Assembly: GCF_004795255.1 (NCBI RefSeq)
Contig: NZ_SSBQ01000002.1
Coordinates: 1,113,501 to 1,177,500, forward strand
Direction of reading: 5' to 3'
Origin: Streptomyces sp. RKND-216
GTDB taxonomy: Bacteria > Actinomycetota > Actinomycetes > Streptomycetales > Streptomycetaceae
Length of the DNA: 64,000 nucleotides
The notes beneath the pieces were generated by a model, which had not been told where the DNA came from, searched no databases, and saw nothing but the letters and a program-made list of their open reading frames with translations. The translations under genes were made by a program, and so were the position numbers. How positions within the stretch are numbered: the first letter of the stretch is position 1; every line of letters starts with the position of its first letter. Shown one piece after another: positions 37,127-46,749 of the stretch.

Positions 37127-40100
37127 ATGGCTCAGGGAAAGTCGGCGTCCGTCCTCGACGCGTTCTCCCCGGCGACCCGCGCGTGGTTCGCCGGAGCGTT
37201 CCGCGCTCCCACCGCCGCGCAGGAGGGCGCGTGGCGGGCGCTGGCCGAGGAGTCCGACGCGCTGGTGGTCGCCCCCACCGGCTCCGGCAAGACGCTCGCC
37301 GCGTTCCTGGCCGCCCTCGACCGGCTGGCCTCCGTCCCGCCGCCCGCGGACCGCCTCAAACGCTGCCGCGTGCTGTACGTCTCGCCGCTGAAGGCGCTCG
37401 CGGTCGACGTCGAGCGGAACCTGCGCAGCCCGCTCACCGGGATCCGCCACGAGTCGGCCCGGCTGGGCCTGCCGGAGCCCGAGGTGCAGGTCGCCATCCG
37501 CTCCGGCGACACCCCGGCCGCGGACCGTCGCGCCCTGGCGCGCCGGCCGCCGGACATCCTCATCACCACGCCCGAGTCGCTGTTCCTCATGCTCACCTCC
37601 GCCGCCCGCGAGGCGCTGTCCGGTGTGGAGACGGTGATCGTGGACGAGGTGCACGCGGTGGCCGGCACCAAGCGGGGCGCGCATCTGGCACTGTCCCTGG
37701 AGCGCCTCGACGAGCTGCTGGACCGGCCGGCCCGCCGGATCGGGCTCTCCGCCACGGTGCGGCCGGTGGACGAGGTGGCCCGCTTCCTCTCCCCGCGGCG
37801 GCGGGCGACGATCGTGCAGCCGCCGTCAGAGAAGCGCTTCGACCTGTCGGTCGTGGTGCCGGTGGAGGACATGGGCGAGCTGGGCGGCTCCCCGGTGCAG
37901 GACGGGCCGGCCGGATCGGGCGGGCCGGGCGGCGGGGAGAAGCCGTCGATCTGGCCGTCCGTCGAGGAACGCATCGCCGATCTGGTCCAGGCGCACCGCT
38001 CCACCATCGTCTTCGCCAACTCACGCCGCCTCGCCGAACGGCTGTGCAACCGGCTCAACGAGATCGCGTACGAGCGCGCGACAGGTGAACCGCTCCCCGA
38101 GGAGCACTCCCCCGCCGAGGTCATGGCGCAGGCCGGAGCGGGCCGCGGCGCGCCACCGCTGCTGGCCCGCGCCCACCACGGCTCGGTGTCCAAGGAGCAG
38201 CGCGCCCAGGTCGAGGAGGACCTCAAGGCGGGGCGGCTGCCCGCCGTGGTGGCCACCTCCAGCCTGGAGCTGGGCATCGACATGGGCGCCGTGGACCTGG
38301 TGATCCAGGTGGAGTCGCCGCCGTCGGTGGCCTCCGGCCTCCAGCGGGTCGGACGCGCCGGCCACCAGGTGGGAGCCGTCTCCGCCGGGGTGGTCTTCCC
38401 CAAGTACCGGGGGGATCTGGTGCAGGCGGCCGTGGTGACCGAGCGGATGCGTGAGGGCGCCATCGAGGCGCTGCGCGTCCCCGCCAACCCCCTCGACGTG
38501 CTGGCCCAGCAGGTCGTCGCCATGACGGCCGTCGACTCCTGGGACGTGGACGCCCTGCTCGCCGTGGTCCGCCGTGCCGCGCCGTTCTCCTCACTTCCGG
38601 AGTCGGCGTACACCGGGGTGCTCGACATGCTCGCCGGCCGGTACCCCTCCGACGCCTTCGCCGAGCTGCGGCCCCGCCTGGTGTGGGACCGGGTCGCCCG
38701 CACGATCACCGGGCGGCCCGGCGCGCAGCGGCTCGCCGTCACCTCCGGAGGCACCATCCCGGACCGCGGCCTGTTCGGCGTATTCCTGGCAGGCGCCGAC
38801 CCGAAGAAGGGCGGTGGCCGGGTCGGGGAGCTGGACGAGGAGATGGTGTACGAGTCCCGCGTCGGCGACGTGTTCACCCTCGGCACCACGACGTGGCGGA
38901 TCGAGGACATCACCCGCGACCGGGTGCTGGTCACCCCCGCGCCCGGTCAGGCCGGCCGGCTGCCCTTCTGGAAGGGCGACCAGCTGGGCCGTCCGCTGGA
39001 ACTCGGCCGCGCTCTGGGCGCGTTCCTCCGCGAGATCGGCGGCCTGTCCGCCGAGGACGCCCGCACCCGGCTCACGAGCGCCGGCCTCGACGCATTCGCC
39101 GCCGGGAACGTGCTGGCCTACCTGGACGAGCAGCGCACCGCCTGCGGCCACGTCCCCGACGACCGCACCGTCGTGGTCGAACGGTTCCGCGACGAGCTGG
39201 GCGACTGGCGGGTCGTGGTGCACTCCCCCTTCGGGGCGCGGGTGCACGCGCCGTGGGCGCTGGCGCTGGGGGCGCGTCTCACCGAGCGGTACGGCATGGA
39301 CGCGCAGGTGATGCACGCCGACGACGGCATCGTGCTGCGTCTGCCGGACGCGGGCCTGATGGGCCTGGACATGTTCGGGCCGGGCGCGGACGCCGCGGGC
39401 GCGGACGCGGCGGATGCGGGGTTCGGGGACGACCCGGAGAAGCCCCCGCTCGGCGCGCAGGACGTGCTCTTCGACAAGGGCGAGGTGGACCAGCTCGTCA
39501 CCGACCAGGTCGGCGGGTCGGCGCTGTTCGCGGCGCGGTTCCGCGAGTGCGCCGCCCGCGCGCTGCTGCTCCCCCGCCGGAATCCGGGCAAGCGCACCCC
39601 GCTGTGGCAACAGCGCCAGCGCGCCTCGCAACTCCTCCAGGTCGCGAGCGAGTTCGGATCCTTCCCAATCGTGCTGGAGGCCGTCCGCGAATGTCTCCAG
39701 GACGTCTTCGACGTGCCCGGTCTCGGCACGCTGATGGGCGACATCGAGGCACGGCGGGTCCGGGTCGTCGAGGTCACCACGCCCGAGCCGTCGCCGTTCG
39801 CCCGGTCGCTGCTCTTCGGCTACGTCGCCCAGTTCCTGTACGAGGGGGACTCCCCGCTCGCCGAACGGCGGGCCGCCGCGCTGTCCCTGGACTCCCGCCT
39901 GTTGTCCGAGTTGCTGGGCCGGGCCGAGCTGCGCGAGCTGCTCGACCCCGAGGTGCTGGTTGGGCTCGAGGAGGAGCTGCAGTGGCGCACCCCGGAGCGC
40001 CGGCTCAAGGACGCCGAGGCCGTCGCAGACGCGCTGCGTGTCCTCGGCCCGCTCACCGACGACGAGCTGACGGAGCGCGGAGCCGACCCCGGCGGGGCCG

Positions 40101-41884
40101 CGGAGCTCGGACGCGCGCGCCGCGCCATCCGGGTGCGTATGGCGGGCCAGGAGCACTGGGCGGCGGTCGAGGACGCCGGCCGGCTGCGGGACGCACTGGG
40201 CGCCGCCCTTCCGGTGGGCGTGCCCGAGGCGTTCACCGAACCGGTGCCCGACCCACTGAGCGACCTGCTGTCCCGGTACGCCCGCACGCACGGCCCGTTC
40301 ACCTCCACCGAGGCCGCCGCACGCTTCGGCCTCGGCACGGCCGTGGCCGACGGCGCCCTGCACCGGCTCGCCGCCGCCGGGCGGCTGGTGCAGGGCGAGT
40401 TCCACCCCTCCGGCATCGGCCAGGAGTGGTGCGATCCGGCCGTGCTGCGACGGCTGCGGCGGCGGTCGCTGGCCGCCCTGCGGGAGGAGCTGGAGCCTGT
40501 TCCGCCTCCGGCGCTGGCCGCGTTCCTCCCGCGCTGGCAGCACGTCGGCGGCGGAGACCTGCGCGGGCTCGACGGAGTGGTCCGCGCCGTCGAACAGCTC
40601 CAGGGAGCACCGGTCCCGGCCTCCGCGCTGGAGAAGCTGGTACTGCCGAGCCGGGTGCGGGACTACTCCCCGGTCCTCCTGGACCAGCTCACCACGTCCG
40701 GGGAGGTGCTGTGGGCGGGTGCGGGCGCGCTGCCCGGCAAGGACGGCTGGGTCTGTCTGCACCTCGCGGACACCGCTCCCCTGCTGCGCCGGCCACCGCT
40801 GCCGCTGGAGACCTCACCGGTCCACCAGGCCGTGCTGGACACCTTGGAGGGCGGCTTCGGCCTGTTCTTCCGTCAGATCGCCGACCAGGTACGGGCCGTG
40901 CTGCCGGAGTGCGGCGAGACGGAGCTGGTCACCGCCGTCTGGGATCTGTCCTGGTCCGGGTTGCTCACCAACGACACCCTGGCCCCGCTGCGCGCGCACC
41001 TCGGCTCCGGCCGTACGGCGGGCGCGACCGCGCACCGCGCCAAGCGGGCGGTTCCGCGCGGACGATACGGCGGTCTGGGCGGCGGCGTGCGGGCCGCCGC
41101 ACGGGCGGCCGGGACGCCCCGGGGCGGGCCGCCCACCGTGGCCGGGCGCTGGGCGTTGCTCCCGCCCGCGGAGACCGATGCGACACACCGCGCGCACGCC
41201 CTGGCGCACACCTTGCTGGACCGCCACGGCGTGGTGACCCGCGGCGCCGTGCAGGCCGAGGGCGTGGAGGGCGGCTTCGCCGCCGCGTACCGGGTACTGT
41301 CCGCGTTCGAGGACAACGGCCAGGCGCGCCGCGGCTACGTGGTGGAAGGGCTCGGCGCTGCGCAGTTCGCGGTGGACGGCGCGGTGGACCGGCTGCGTGC
41401 CGTCCACCAGGCGCGGGAGCGCGGGGCGGAGCCGCACGGCACGGCGGCGCCCTGGGGCGAGGCGCCCTCGACGCACCGGCGTGGTGACGACGCGCGGGCC
41501 GTGGTGCTCGCGGCGGCCGACCCGGCGAACGCGTACGGCGCGGCGCTGCCGTGGCCGGAGCCTCCCGACGGAGCCACCCACAAACCCGGCCGCAAGGCGG
41601 GATCGCTGGTGGTCCTCGTCGACGGGGAACTCCAGCTGTACATGGAGCGCGGCGGGCGGACCCTGCTCGCCTGGCCGGCGGGGCCGGACGCACCGCCGGA
41701 GGCGGCCGAGCGGCTGCGTACGGCGGCCTCCGCGCTCGGGGACGCGGCGCGACGCGGTGCCGTGGGCACGCTCACCGTCGAACGGGTGAACGGTGGCGCC
41801 GCGCTGTCGTCTCCGCTGAGCGGCGTGCTGGAGGACGCGGGCTTCCACGCGACGCCGCGCGGCCTGCGCATCCGCGCCGCGTGA
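37127..41884 (+). CDS. lhr: Lhr-type ATP-dependent DNA helicase
   Basis: A 1585-residue superfamily 2 helicase, the large Lhr form. The N-terminal helicase core has Walker A APTGSGKT, motif Ia YVSPLKALAVDV, DEVH in TVIVDEVHAVAGTKRG, motif III GLSATVRP, and motifs in TSSLELGIDMG and QRVGRAGHQ. A winged-helix and beta-barrel core follows to about residue 860. The C-terminal half is the large Lhr extension. Lhr proteins translocate 3'-5' on single strands and act in repair, including interstrand crosslink damage in mycobacteria. ATG 37127 is preferred to one at 37118; neither has a good binding site. It is followed after 37 bases by a glycosylase gene. Confidence 0.92.
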   Translation: MAQGKSASVLDAFSPATRAWFAGAFRAPTAAQEGAWRALAEESDALVVAPTGSGKTLAAFLAALDRLASVPPPADRLKRCRVLYVSPLKALAVDVERNLRSPLTGIRHESARLGLPEPEVQVAIRSGDTPAADRRALARRPPDILITTPESLFLMLTSAAREALSGVETVIVDEVHAVAGTKRGAHLALSLERLDELLDRPARRIGLSATVRPVDEVARFLSPRRRATIVQPPSEKRFDLSVVVPVEDMGELGGSPVQDGPAGSGGPGGGEKPSIWPSVEERIADLVQAHRSTIVFANSRRLAERLCNRLNEIAYERATGEPLPEEHSPAEVMAQAGAGRGAPPLLARAHHGSVSKEQRAQVEEDLKAGRLPAVVATSSLELGIDMGAVDLVIQVESPPSVASGLQRVGRAGHQVGAVSAGVVFPKYRGDLVQAAVVTERMREGAIEALRVPANPLDVLAQQVVAMTAVDSWDVDALLAVVRRAAPFSSLPESAYTGVLDMLAGRYPSDAFAELRPRLVWDRVARTITGRPGAQRLAVTSGGTIPDRGLFGVFLAGADPKKGGGRVGELDEEMVYESRVGDVFTLGTTTWRIEDITRDRVLVTPAPGQAGRLPFWKGDQLGRPLELGRALGAFLREIGGLSAEDARTRLTSAGLDAFAAGNVLAYLDEQRTACGHVPDDRTVVVERFRDELGDWRVVVHSPFGARVHAPWALALGARLTERYGMDAQVMHADDGIVLRLPDAGLMGLDMFGPGADAAGADAADAGFGDDPEKPPLGAQDVLFDKGEVDQLVTDQVGGSALFAARFRECAARALLLPRRNPGKRTPLWQQRQRASQLLQVASEFGSFPIVLEAVRECLQDVFDVPGLGTLMGDIEARRVRVVEVTTPEPSPFARSLLFGYVAQFLYEGDSPLAERRAAALSLDSRLLSELLGRAELRELLDPEVLVGLEEELQWRTPERRLKDAEAVADALRVLGPLTDDELTERGADPGGAAELGRARRAIRVRMAGQEHWAAVEDAGRLRDALGAALPVGVPEAFTEPVPDPLSDLLSRYARTHGPFTSTEAAARFGLGTAVADGALHRLAAAGRLVQGEFHPSGIGQEWCDPAVLRRLRRRSLAALREELEPVPPPALAAFLPRWQHVGGGDLRGLDGVVRAVEQLQGAPVPASALEKLVLPSRVRDYSPVLLDQLTTSGEVLWAGAGALPGKDGWVCLHLADTAPLLRRPPLPLETSPVHQAVLDTLEGGFGLFFRQIADQVRAVLPECGETELVTAVWDLSWSGLLTNDTLAPLRAHLGSGRTAGATAHRAKRAVPRGRYGGLGGGVRAAARAAGTPRGGPPTVAGRWALLPPAETDATHRAHALAHTLLDRHGVVTRGAVQAEGVEGGFAAAYRVLSAFEDNGQARRGYVVEGLGAAQFAVDGAVDRLRAVHQARERGAEPHGTAAPWGEAPSTHRRGDDARAVVLAAADPANAYGAALPWPEPPDGATHKPGRKAGSLVVLVDGELQLYMERGGRTLLAWPAGPDAPPEAAERLRTAASALGDAARRGAVGTLTVERVNGGAALSSPLSGVLEDAGFHATPRGLRIRAA

Positions 41885-41921
41885 CCCGCCCGTCCGGGGC
41901 GAACGCTGGGAGCATGGGCGC

Positions 41922-42716
41922 ATGCCCGAGGGAGACACCGTCTGGCGCACGGCGCGGTCGCTGCACACAGCGCTGGCCGGCGCCTTGGTCGTGCGCAGCG
42001 ACCTGCGGGTGCCACGGCTGGCCACCGTGGACCTCACCGGGCGGCGCATCCTGGGGGTCGTGCCGCGCGGCAAGCACCTCCTGACCAGGCTGGACGGCGG
42101 CCTGACCCTGCACTCCCACCTCGGTATGGAGGGTTCCTGGCGTCTCTACCGCTCCGGTGCCCGCTGGACCGGGGGCCCCGGCCACCAAATCCGCGCGGTG
42201 CTGGGCACCGAGGGTGTCTCGGCAGTGGGCTACGCCCTTCCCCTGCTCGAACTGCTCCGCACGGCCGACGAGCCGCAGGCGGTCGGCCATCTGGGTCCCG
42301 ACCTGCTGGGGCCGGACTGGGACCCGGACGAGGCGGCACGCCGCCTGTCGGCCGACCCGGACCGCCCGCTCGGCGAGGCGCTTCTCGACCAGCGCAACCT
42401 CGCCGGCATCGGCAACGTGTACCGCTCGGAGCTGTGCTTCCTGGCTCGCACGGCGCCGTGGACGCCGGTTCGCCTCGCCCCGGACCCGCACCGTCTGGTG
42501 GAGGTCGCCCGGCGGCTTCTGGACGCCAACAAGGCCCACGGCGCCCGCAGCACCACGGGGAACCGGTCGCGGGGCCGACTGCTCTACGTGTACGGCCGGG
42601 CGGGAGAACCGTGCCGCCGCTGCGGCGCCCCCGTGCGGTCGGCGGAGTTCGGCCCGTCCGGCGAGAAGCGCCTCGCCTACTGGTGCCCCCGCTGCCAGCC
42701 CGATCCTTCCGCCTGA
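41922..42716 (+). CDS. nei: Fpg/Nei family DNA glycosylase (endonuclease VIII type)
   Basis: A 264-residue bifunctional glycosylase/AP lyase for oxidised bases. The N-terminus MPEGDTVW gives Pro2 (nucleophile after Met removal) and Glu3. Lys in RGKHLLTR and the helix-two-turn-helix LLDQRNLAGIGNVYRSELCF are intact. The C-terminal zinc finger has CRRCGAPV and WCPRCQ. The EGD start is the Nei rather than Fpg (PELPE) form. It is co-directional with lhr, 37 bases downstream, suggesting a two-gene repair unit. Confidence 0.94.
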   Translation: MPEGDTVWRTARSLHTALAGALVVRSDLRVPRLATVDLTGRRILGVVPRGKHLLTRLDGGLTLHSHLGMEGSWRLYRSGARWTGGPGHQIRAVLGTEGVSAVGYALPLLELLRTADEPQAVGHLGPDLLGPDWDPDEAARRLSADPDRPLGEALLDQRNLAGIGNVYRSELCFLARTAPWTPVRLAPDPHRLVEVARRLLDANKAHGARSTTGNRSRGRLLYVYGRAGEPCRRCGAPVRSAEFGPSGEKRLAYWCPRCQPDPSA

Positions 42717-42958
42717 GCGGAGGGACGGCTCCCGGCCGGCGACGGGCCACGGGCGAACCGCCGCGCCGGGCGACGTTCGGTGACGTGCACCGGCACCACG
42801 CTCAAGCCCCAGCCCCCCGCAGCCACGGACGCCTCCAGCGGCCCGCAGTCCTCCGGGCGTACGGCCAGCCGCCACACCGCATACCCCCACACGAGTGCGC
42901 CGGTTCCGCAGGCCAGCCACCACAGGCCGCGGAGCAGGTGCGACGCCCGTATGCCCAT
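42677..42958 (-). CDS. Small single-TM hypothetical protein
   Basis: A 93-residue frame beginning MGIRASHLLRGLWWLACGTG with one membrane segment at about 8-30, then RPEDCGPLEASVAAGGWGLSVVP and a basic, Pro-rich tail. Composition of the first 60 residues looks like real protein, and I recall similar small proteins in Streptomyces, but the family has no name. The last 40 bases overlap the 3' end of nei in antisense. GGAAGG lies 10 bases before the ATG. It is weaker than other calls here. Confidence 0.55.
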   Translation of the reverse strand: MGIRASHLLRGLWWLACGTGALVWGYAVWRLAVRPEDCGPLEASVAAGGWGLSVVPVHVTERRPARRFARGPSPAGSRPSAQAEGSGWQRGHQ

Positions 42959-43112
42959 GCACGTCCGCCTTCCGCACGGCTCACGGCCACCCGGCGATCG
43001 TCGGCCGCGTCACCGATGGTCCCCTACGGCCGGCGCCCGCGCGACCACAGCGGCGGCGTTCCCGACCGGGTCCCGGACGCTCCGGCCCGGCGCCCACGGC
43101 CCGCCCCGGAAA

Positions 43113-43161
43113 GCCGTGAGGCGCGCACCGAGCCCGCTGGGGCTAGTGCGCGCCTCACGGC
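43113..43161 (-). terminator. Terminator after clgR
   Basis: GCCGTGAGGCGCGCAC (43113-43128) pairs with GTGCGCGCCTCACGGC (43146-43161), with an inner AGCCC/GGGCT hairpin. It is about 58 bases downstream of the clgR stop. The rest of the 260-base gap to the next start holds nothing I recognise. Confidence 0.75.
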
Positions 43162-43218
43162 GTACGGTCCCGCACATCCCGGCACCGGGGCCGGTGTGGC
43201 GGGCGCCGGCCGGTGTGG

Positions 43219-43611
43219 TCAGGCGGCGACGACGTCCACGGCCTCCGTGGGCGCCTTGATCGTGACGCGCTCCTCCGGCACACCCGTCACCGAGGTGACG
43301 GACGGCATCCGCTCGACCGGGCCCAGCATCGGACGCATCGGCGCCGGTACTGTGTCGCTGGCGGCGGACTCGGCAAGCTCGGCGAGCGCCAGTTCGTCGC
43401 TGACCGCGCGCATGACCTCGGACATCCGCAGCTCGAGCGCGTCGCAGATGGACGACAACAGCTCGGAGGACGCTTCCTTCTGGCCTCGCTCCACCTCGGA
43501 GAGGTAACCGAGCGACACCCGGGCGGACGACGAGACCTCGCGCAGGGTACGGCCCTGGCGTTGGCGCTGCCGACGCAGCACGTCACCCAACAGGCGACGG
43601 AGCAGAATCAT
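43219..43611 (-). CDS. clgR: Clp gene regulator ClgR
   Basis: A 130-residue XRE-type activator of clpP and other protease genes. The helix-turn-helix lies in [28 protein letters not shown] (about residues 14-42). The C-terminus ends EAVDVVAA; in S. lividans the terminal alanines make ClgR a ClpP substrate, giving feedback. The ATG at 43611 follows GGGAGGAG; an upstream ATG at 43764 is in frame but the added 51 residues look non-coding. It is downstream of cinA and pgsA, as in mycobacteria, but a 272-base gap suggests its own promoter. Confidence 0.92.
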   Translation of the reverse strand: MILLRRLLGDVLRRQRQRQGRTLREVSSSARVSLGYLSEVERGQKEASSELLSSICDALELRMSEVMRAVSDELALAELAESAASDTVPAPMRPMLGPVERMPSVTSVTGVPEERVTIKAPTEAVDVVAA

Positions 43612-43883
43612 CGGTGCTCCTCCCTCTACAACGCGTGCCGTCTTCTGCGTTCCCCATGTCGCGGGCCGTCCGGCTGCCGTCTGCACGGCCGGGCGGCCCA
43701 CACCCTTCAGCCTCCACCGTACCCCCTCGGCCTGTGGCCGTGCGGGGAGCGATGTCGTGTTCACTCAGGGCTGCAAACATCCCGCAGCTCCCGGATGTTC
43801 CGTACCCTGCGGGGCCGTCGGCACGCCGAATCCGGCCAGTGGATATGTGCCGGCCCGCTTTCCCGACGGTCCGGATCCACCGG

Positions 43884-44420
43884 TCAGGGGCCGCCCGTCT
43901 CCTCGAGCAGCAGCTCCAGCGCGGCGAGGACGGCGCCCTCCCGGACGTCCGCCCGGTCCCCGTCGAGCCGGCACTCCCGAGCGCGGACGCGTCCCTCGGC
44001 CCCGGGCGGCCCCGGTGCGCAGTGGTGGCCGGGACCGGCCACCGCCACATAGACCAGTCCGACCGGCTTGCCGTCCTGCGGGTCCGGTCCCGCCACACCG
44101 GTCGTAGCCACGCCCCAGTCCGCGCACATCACTCGCCGTACGCCCTCCGCCATGCGGCGTGCCACCTCCGCGTCGACCGCTCCCCGCTCGTCGAGCAGGC
44201 CGCCGTCCACACCCAGCACGTCGCGCTTGACGTCCGTCGCGTACGCGGTGACCGCGCCGCGGAAGGCACGGGAGGCCCCCGGGACGGCCGTGAGGCGGCC
44301 CGCGACCAGGCCGCCGGTCAGGGACTCGGCGACGGCCACGGTCTCACCTTTGCGGACCAGCTCCTCCAGCAGCCGGGCGGCGACCTCGGGCGCGGCCCCG
44401 GCCCCCGCCGGTGCGGTCAT
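43884..44420 (-). CDS. CinA C-terminal domain protein (nicotinamide-nucleotide amidase type)
   Basis: A 178-residue stand-alone CinA C-terminal (PncC-type) domain, which in characterised members deamidates nicotinamide mononucleotide. Motifs are TVAVAESLTGGLVAGRLT, YATDVKRDVLGV and ATTGVAGPDPQDGKPVGLVYVA. The ATG at 44420 overlaps the pgsA stop by four bases, indicating coupling. The N-terminal MoeA-like half of full CinA is absent, which is normal for this group. Confidence 0.9.
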   Translation of the reverse strand: MTAPAGAGAAPEVAARLLEELVRKGETVAVAESLTGGLVAGRLTAVPGASRAFRGAVTAYATDVKRDVLGVDGGLLDERGAVDAEVARRMAEGVRRVMCADWGVATTGVAGPDPQDGKPVGLVYVAVAGPGHHCAPGPPGAEGRVRARECRLDGDRADVREGAVLAALELLLEETGGP

Positions 44421-45124
44421 CGGTTCTGTTCCCGCCCCGTGCCAGGGGGCTCCGCCACCGGTGCGGCGCCGCCGTGGTCGCCCTGTCCCGCCTTCTCCGC
44501 CTCGATGCCGGCCCGGCGCAGGACGAGGGCCTGCCGCACGTAGTCGAGACCGGTGCCGACGGTCAGCACCACCGCCAGGCCCATCACCCACCAGCGCAGC
44601 GAGGCCAGCGGCCCGGTCAGCTCCAGGACGTACATGCCGACGGCGACGCCCTGGGCGAGCGTCTTCATCTTGCCGCCGCGGCTGGCCGGGATGATCCCGT
44701 GCCGGATGACCAAGAAGCGCATCAGGGTGATGCCGAGCTCCCGGGCCAGAATGACCACGGTCACCCACCACGGGAGGTCGCCGAGCGCCGAGAGGCAGAT
44801 CAGCGCCGCACCCATGATCGCCTTGTCGGCGATCGGGTCGGCGAGCTTGCCGAAGTCGGTGATGAGGTTGTGGCGGCGGGCCAGCTCGCCGTCGAACAGG
44901 TCGGTGATCATGGCGACGGTGAAGGCCGCCCAGGCGAACGAGCGCCACGCGGGATCGTGCCCGCCGTCCGCGAGCATCAGCAGCACGAAGGCGGGCACCA
45001 GCACCAGACGCAGCATGGTCAGGATGTTGGCGATGTTCCATAGACCGGCCTTGGGCACCGGCGTCGTCGGCCTGGGTTTCGCCACGGGACCACCGCCGGC
45101 TGCGGAGGCGGGCACTCCGGTCAT
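44417..45124 (-). CDS. pgsA: CDP-diacylglycerol-glycerol-3-phosphate phosphatidyltransferase
   Basis: A 235-residue membrane enzyme that makes phosphatidylglycerol phosphate. The CDP-alcohol phosphotransferase motif is complete: DGELARR, then [10 protein letters not shown], with the four Asp/Gly residues in order. Five or six membrane segments are visible. The ATG at 45124 overlaps the rimO stop (ATGA) and is preceded by GAGGAGG. The same name is often given to several CDP-alcohol transferases in actinobacteria, so the exact alcohol is inferred. Confidence 0.88.
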   Translation of the reverse strand: MTGVPASAAGGGPVAKPRPTTPVPKAGLWNIANILTMLRLVLVPAFVLLMLADGGHDPAWRSFAWAAFTVAMITDLFDGELARRHNLITDFGKLADPIADKAIMGAALICLSALGDLPWWVTVVILARELGITLMRFLVIRHGIIPASRGGKMKTLAQGVAVGMYVLELTGPLASLRWWVMGLAVVLTVGTGLDYVRQALVLRRAGIEAEKAGQGDHGGAAPVAEPPGTGREQNR

Positions 45125-46656
45125 CCGGTCGCCTCCTCGCTCTCGCTTGCCAGGGGCTCGGCGACCAGGTCCACTCCCTCGGTCGCCACCACCTTCGCCT
45201 CGACCATACGTCCAACGGCCAGGCCGTGGCACGACGCGCCGGTGAGCAGCACCTGCCCGTCGGTCTCGGGGGCCTGGTGGGCGGCGCGACCGACCGGGCC
45301 CTCGCCCTCCGGGCCGTCGCCGAGGTCCTCCACCAGCACCCGGACGGTCTCGCCCAGCCGTTCCTCGGCGCGCTGCGCGGTCAGTTCCTCGGCAAGGCGG
45401 GAGAGCCGTTCCAGGCGTGCGGCGACCACATCGGGGTCGTGCTTCTCCTCGTATCCGGCGGCTTCGGTGCCGTCCTCGTCGGAGTAACCGAAGACTCCCA
45501 CGGCGTCGAGCCGGGCGGCGGACAGGAAGCGTTCCAGTTCGTGGACGTCGGCCTCGGTCTCGCCCGGGAAGCCAACGATGAAGTTGGAGCGGGCACCCGC
45601 GTTCGGGGCCTTGGCCCGGATGGAATCCAGCAGCGCGAGGAAGGAGTCGGTGTCGCCGAAGCGGCGCATGGCGCGCAGCACGCCGGGGGCGGAGTGCTGG
45701 AAGGACAGGTCGAAGTAGGGGGCGACCTTCTCGGTGCCGGTGAGCACGTCGATGAGGTCGGGACGCATCTCGGCGGGCTGGAGGTAGCTCACCCGGACGC
45801 GTTCGATCCCGTCGACGGCGGCCAGCTCGGGCAGCAGCGTCTCGAGCAGCCGGATGTCGCCCAGGTCCTTGCCGTAGGAGGTGTTGTTCTCGGAGACGAG
45901 CATGACCTCGCGGACGCCCTGCTCCGCGAGCCAGCGGGTCTCGGCGAGCACGTCGGAGGGGCGACGGGAGATGAACGAGCCACGGAAGGAGGGGATGGCG
46001 CAGAACGAGCAGCGCCGGTCGCAGCCGGACGCGAGCTTCACCGAGGCCACCGGGCTCTTGCCCAGGCGGCGGCGCAGCGGGGCCCGCGGGCCGGATGCCG
46101 GCGCGAGGCCGTCGGGGAGGTCGGAGGGTGCGGCGGCCGCGGCGTCGGCGCCGTCGACCGCCTCGCCGGCGGGCGCGGCCGCGTCGCCGTGCCCGGGCAG
46201 CGCGACCCCGGCACCAGCCTGCTGACGTGCGGCGGGGCTGACGGGCAGCAGCTTGCGGCGGTCGCGCGGCACATGGGCGGCGTGGACGCCGCCGGCGAGG
46301 ATGGTGCGCAGCCGGTCGGAGATGTCGGTGTAGTCGTCGAAGCCGAGGACGCCGTCCGCCTCCGGGAGGGCGTCCGCGAGTTCTCTGCCGTACCGTTCCG
46401 CCATGCAGCCGACGGCGACGACCGCCTGCGTACGGCCGTGATCCTTCAGGTCGTTGGCCTCCAGCAGCGCGTCGACGCTGTCCTTCTTGGCGGCCTCGAC
46501 GAAACCACAGGTGTTGACGACGGCGACATCTGCGTCCTCGGCTTCCTCGACGAGGTCCCAGCCGTCCGCTGCCAGGCGGCCGGCGAGCTCCTCGGAGTCC
46601 ACCTCGTTACGGGCGCAGCCGAGCGTGACAAGGGCGACGGTACGGCGTTCGGGCAT
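45121..46656 (-). CDS. rimO: Ribosomal protein S12 methylthiotransferase RimO
   Basis: A 511-residue radical SAM enzyme that methylthiolates the aspartate of ribosomal protein S12. N-terminal cluster cysteines occur in [21 protein letters not shown] and VGCMAERYG; the radical SAM site is CDRRCSFC. Between them, at about residues 137-195, sits an Ala/Pro/Gly-rich insertion that is not in E. coli RimO. A C-terminal TRAM domain carries the late [14 protein letters not shown] motif. It is followed by pgsA and cinA in overlapping order. Confidence 0.93.
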   Translation of the reverse strand: MPERRTVALVTLGCARNEVDSEELAGRLAADGWDLVEEAEDADVAVVNTCGFVEAAKKDSVDALLEANDLKDHGRTQAVVAVGCMAERYGRELADALPEADGVLGFDDYTDISDRLRTILAGGVHAAHVPRDRRKLLPVSPAARQQAGAGVALPGHGDAAAPAGEAVDGADAAAAAPSDLPDGLAPASGPRAPLRRRLGKSPVASVKLASGCDRRCSFCAIPSFRGSFISRRPSDVLAETRWLAEQGVREVMLVSENNTSYGKDLGDIRLLETLLPELAAVDGIERVRVSYLQPAEMRPDLIDVLTGTEKVAPYFDLSFQHSAPGVLRAMRRFGDTDSFLALLDSIRAKAPNAGARSNFIVGFPGETEADVHELERFLSAARLDAVGVFGYSDEDGTEAAGYEEKHDPDVVAARLERLSRLAEELTAQRAEERLGETVRVLVEDLGDGPEGEGPVGRAAHQAPETDGQVLLTGASCHGLAVGRMVEAKVVATEGVDLVAEPLASESEEATG

Positions 46657-46749
46657 GGCCTCAGCCTACGTCGTCCGGCGCGCGGCTCCGGCCGCGCCCT
46701 CGCGGCGGCGCGCACCCGGTCGCCGCCGGGCACGGACCGCCGCGGTGCG

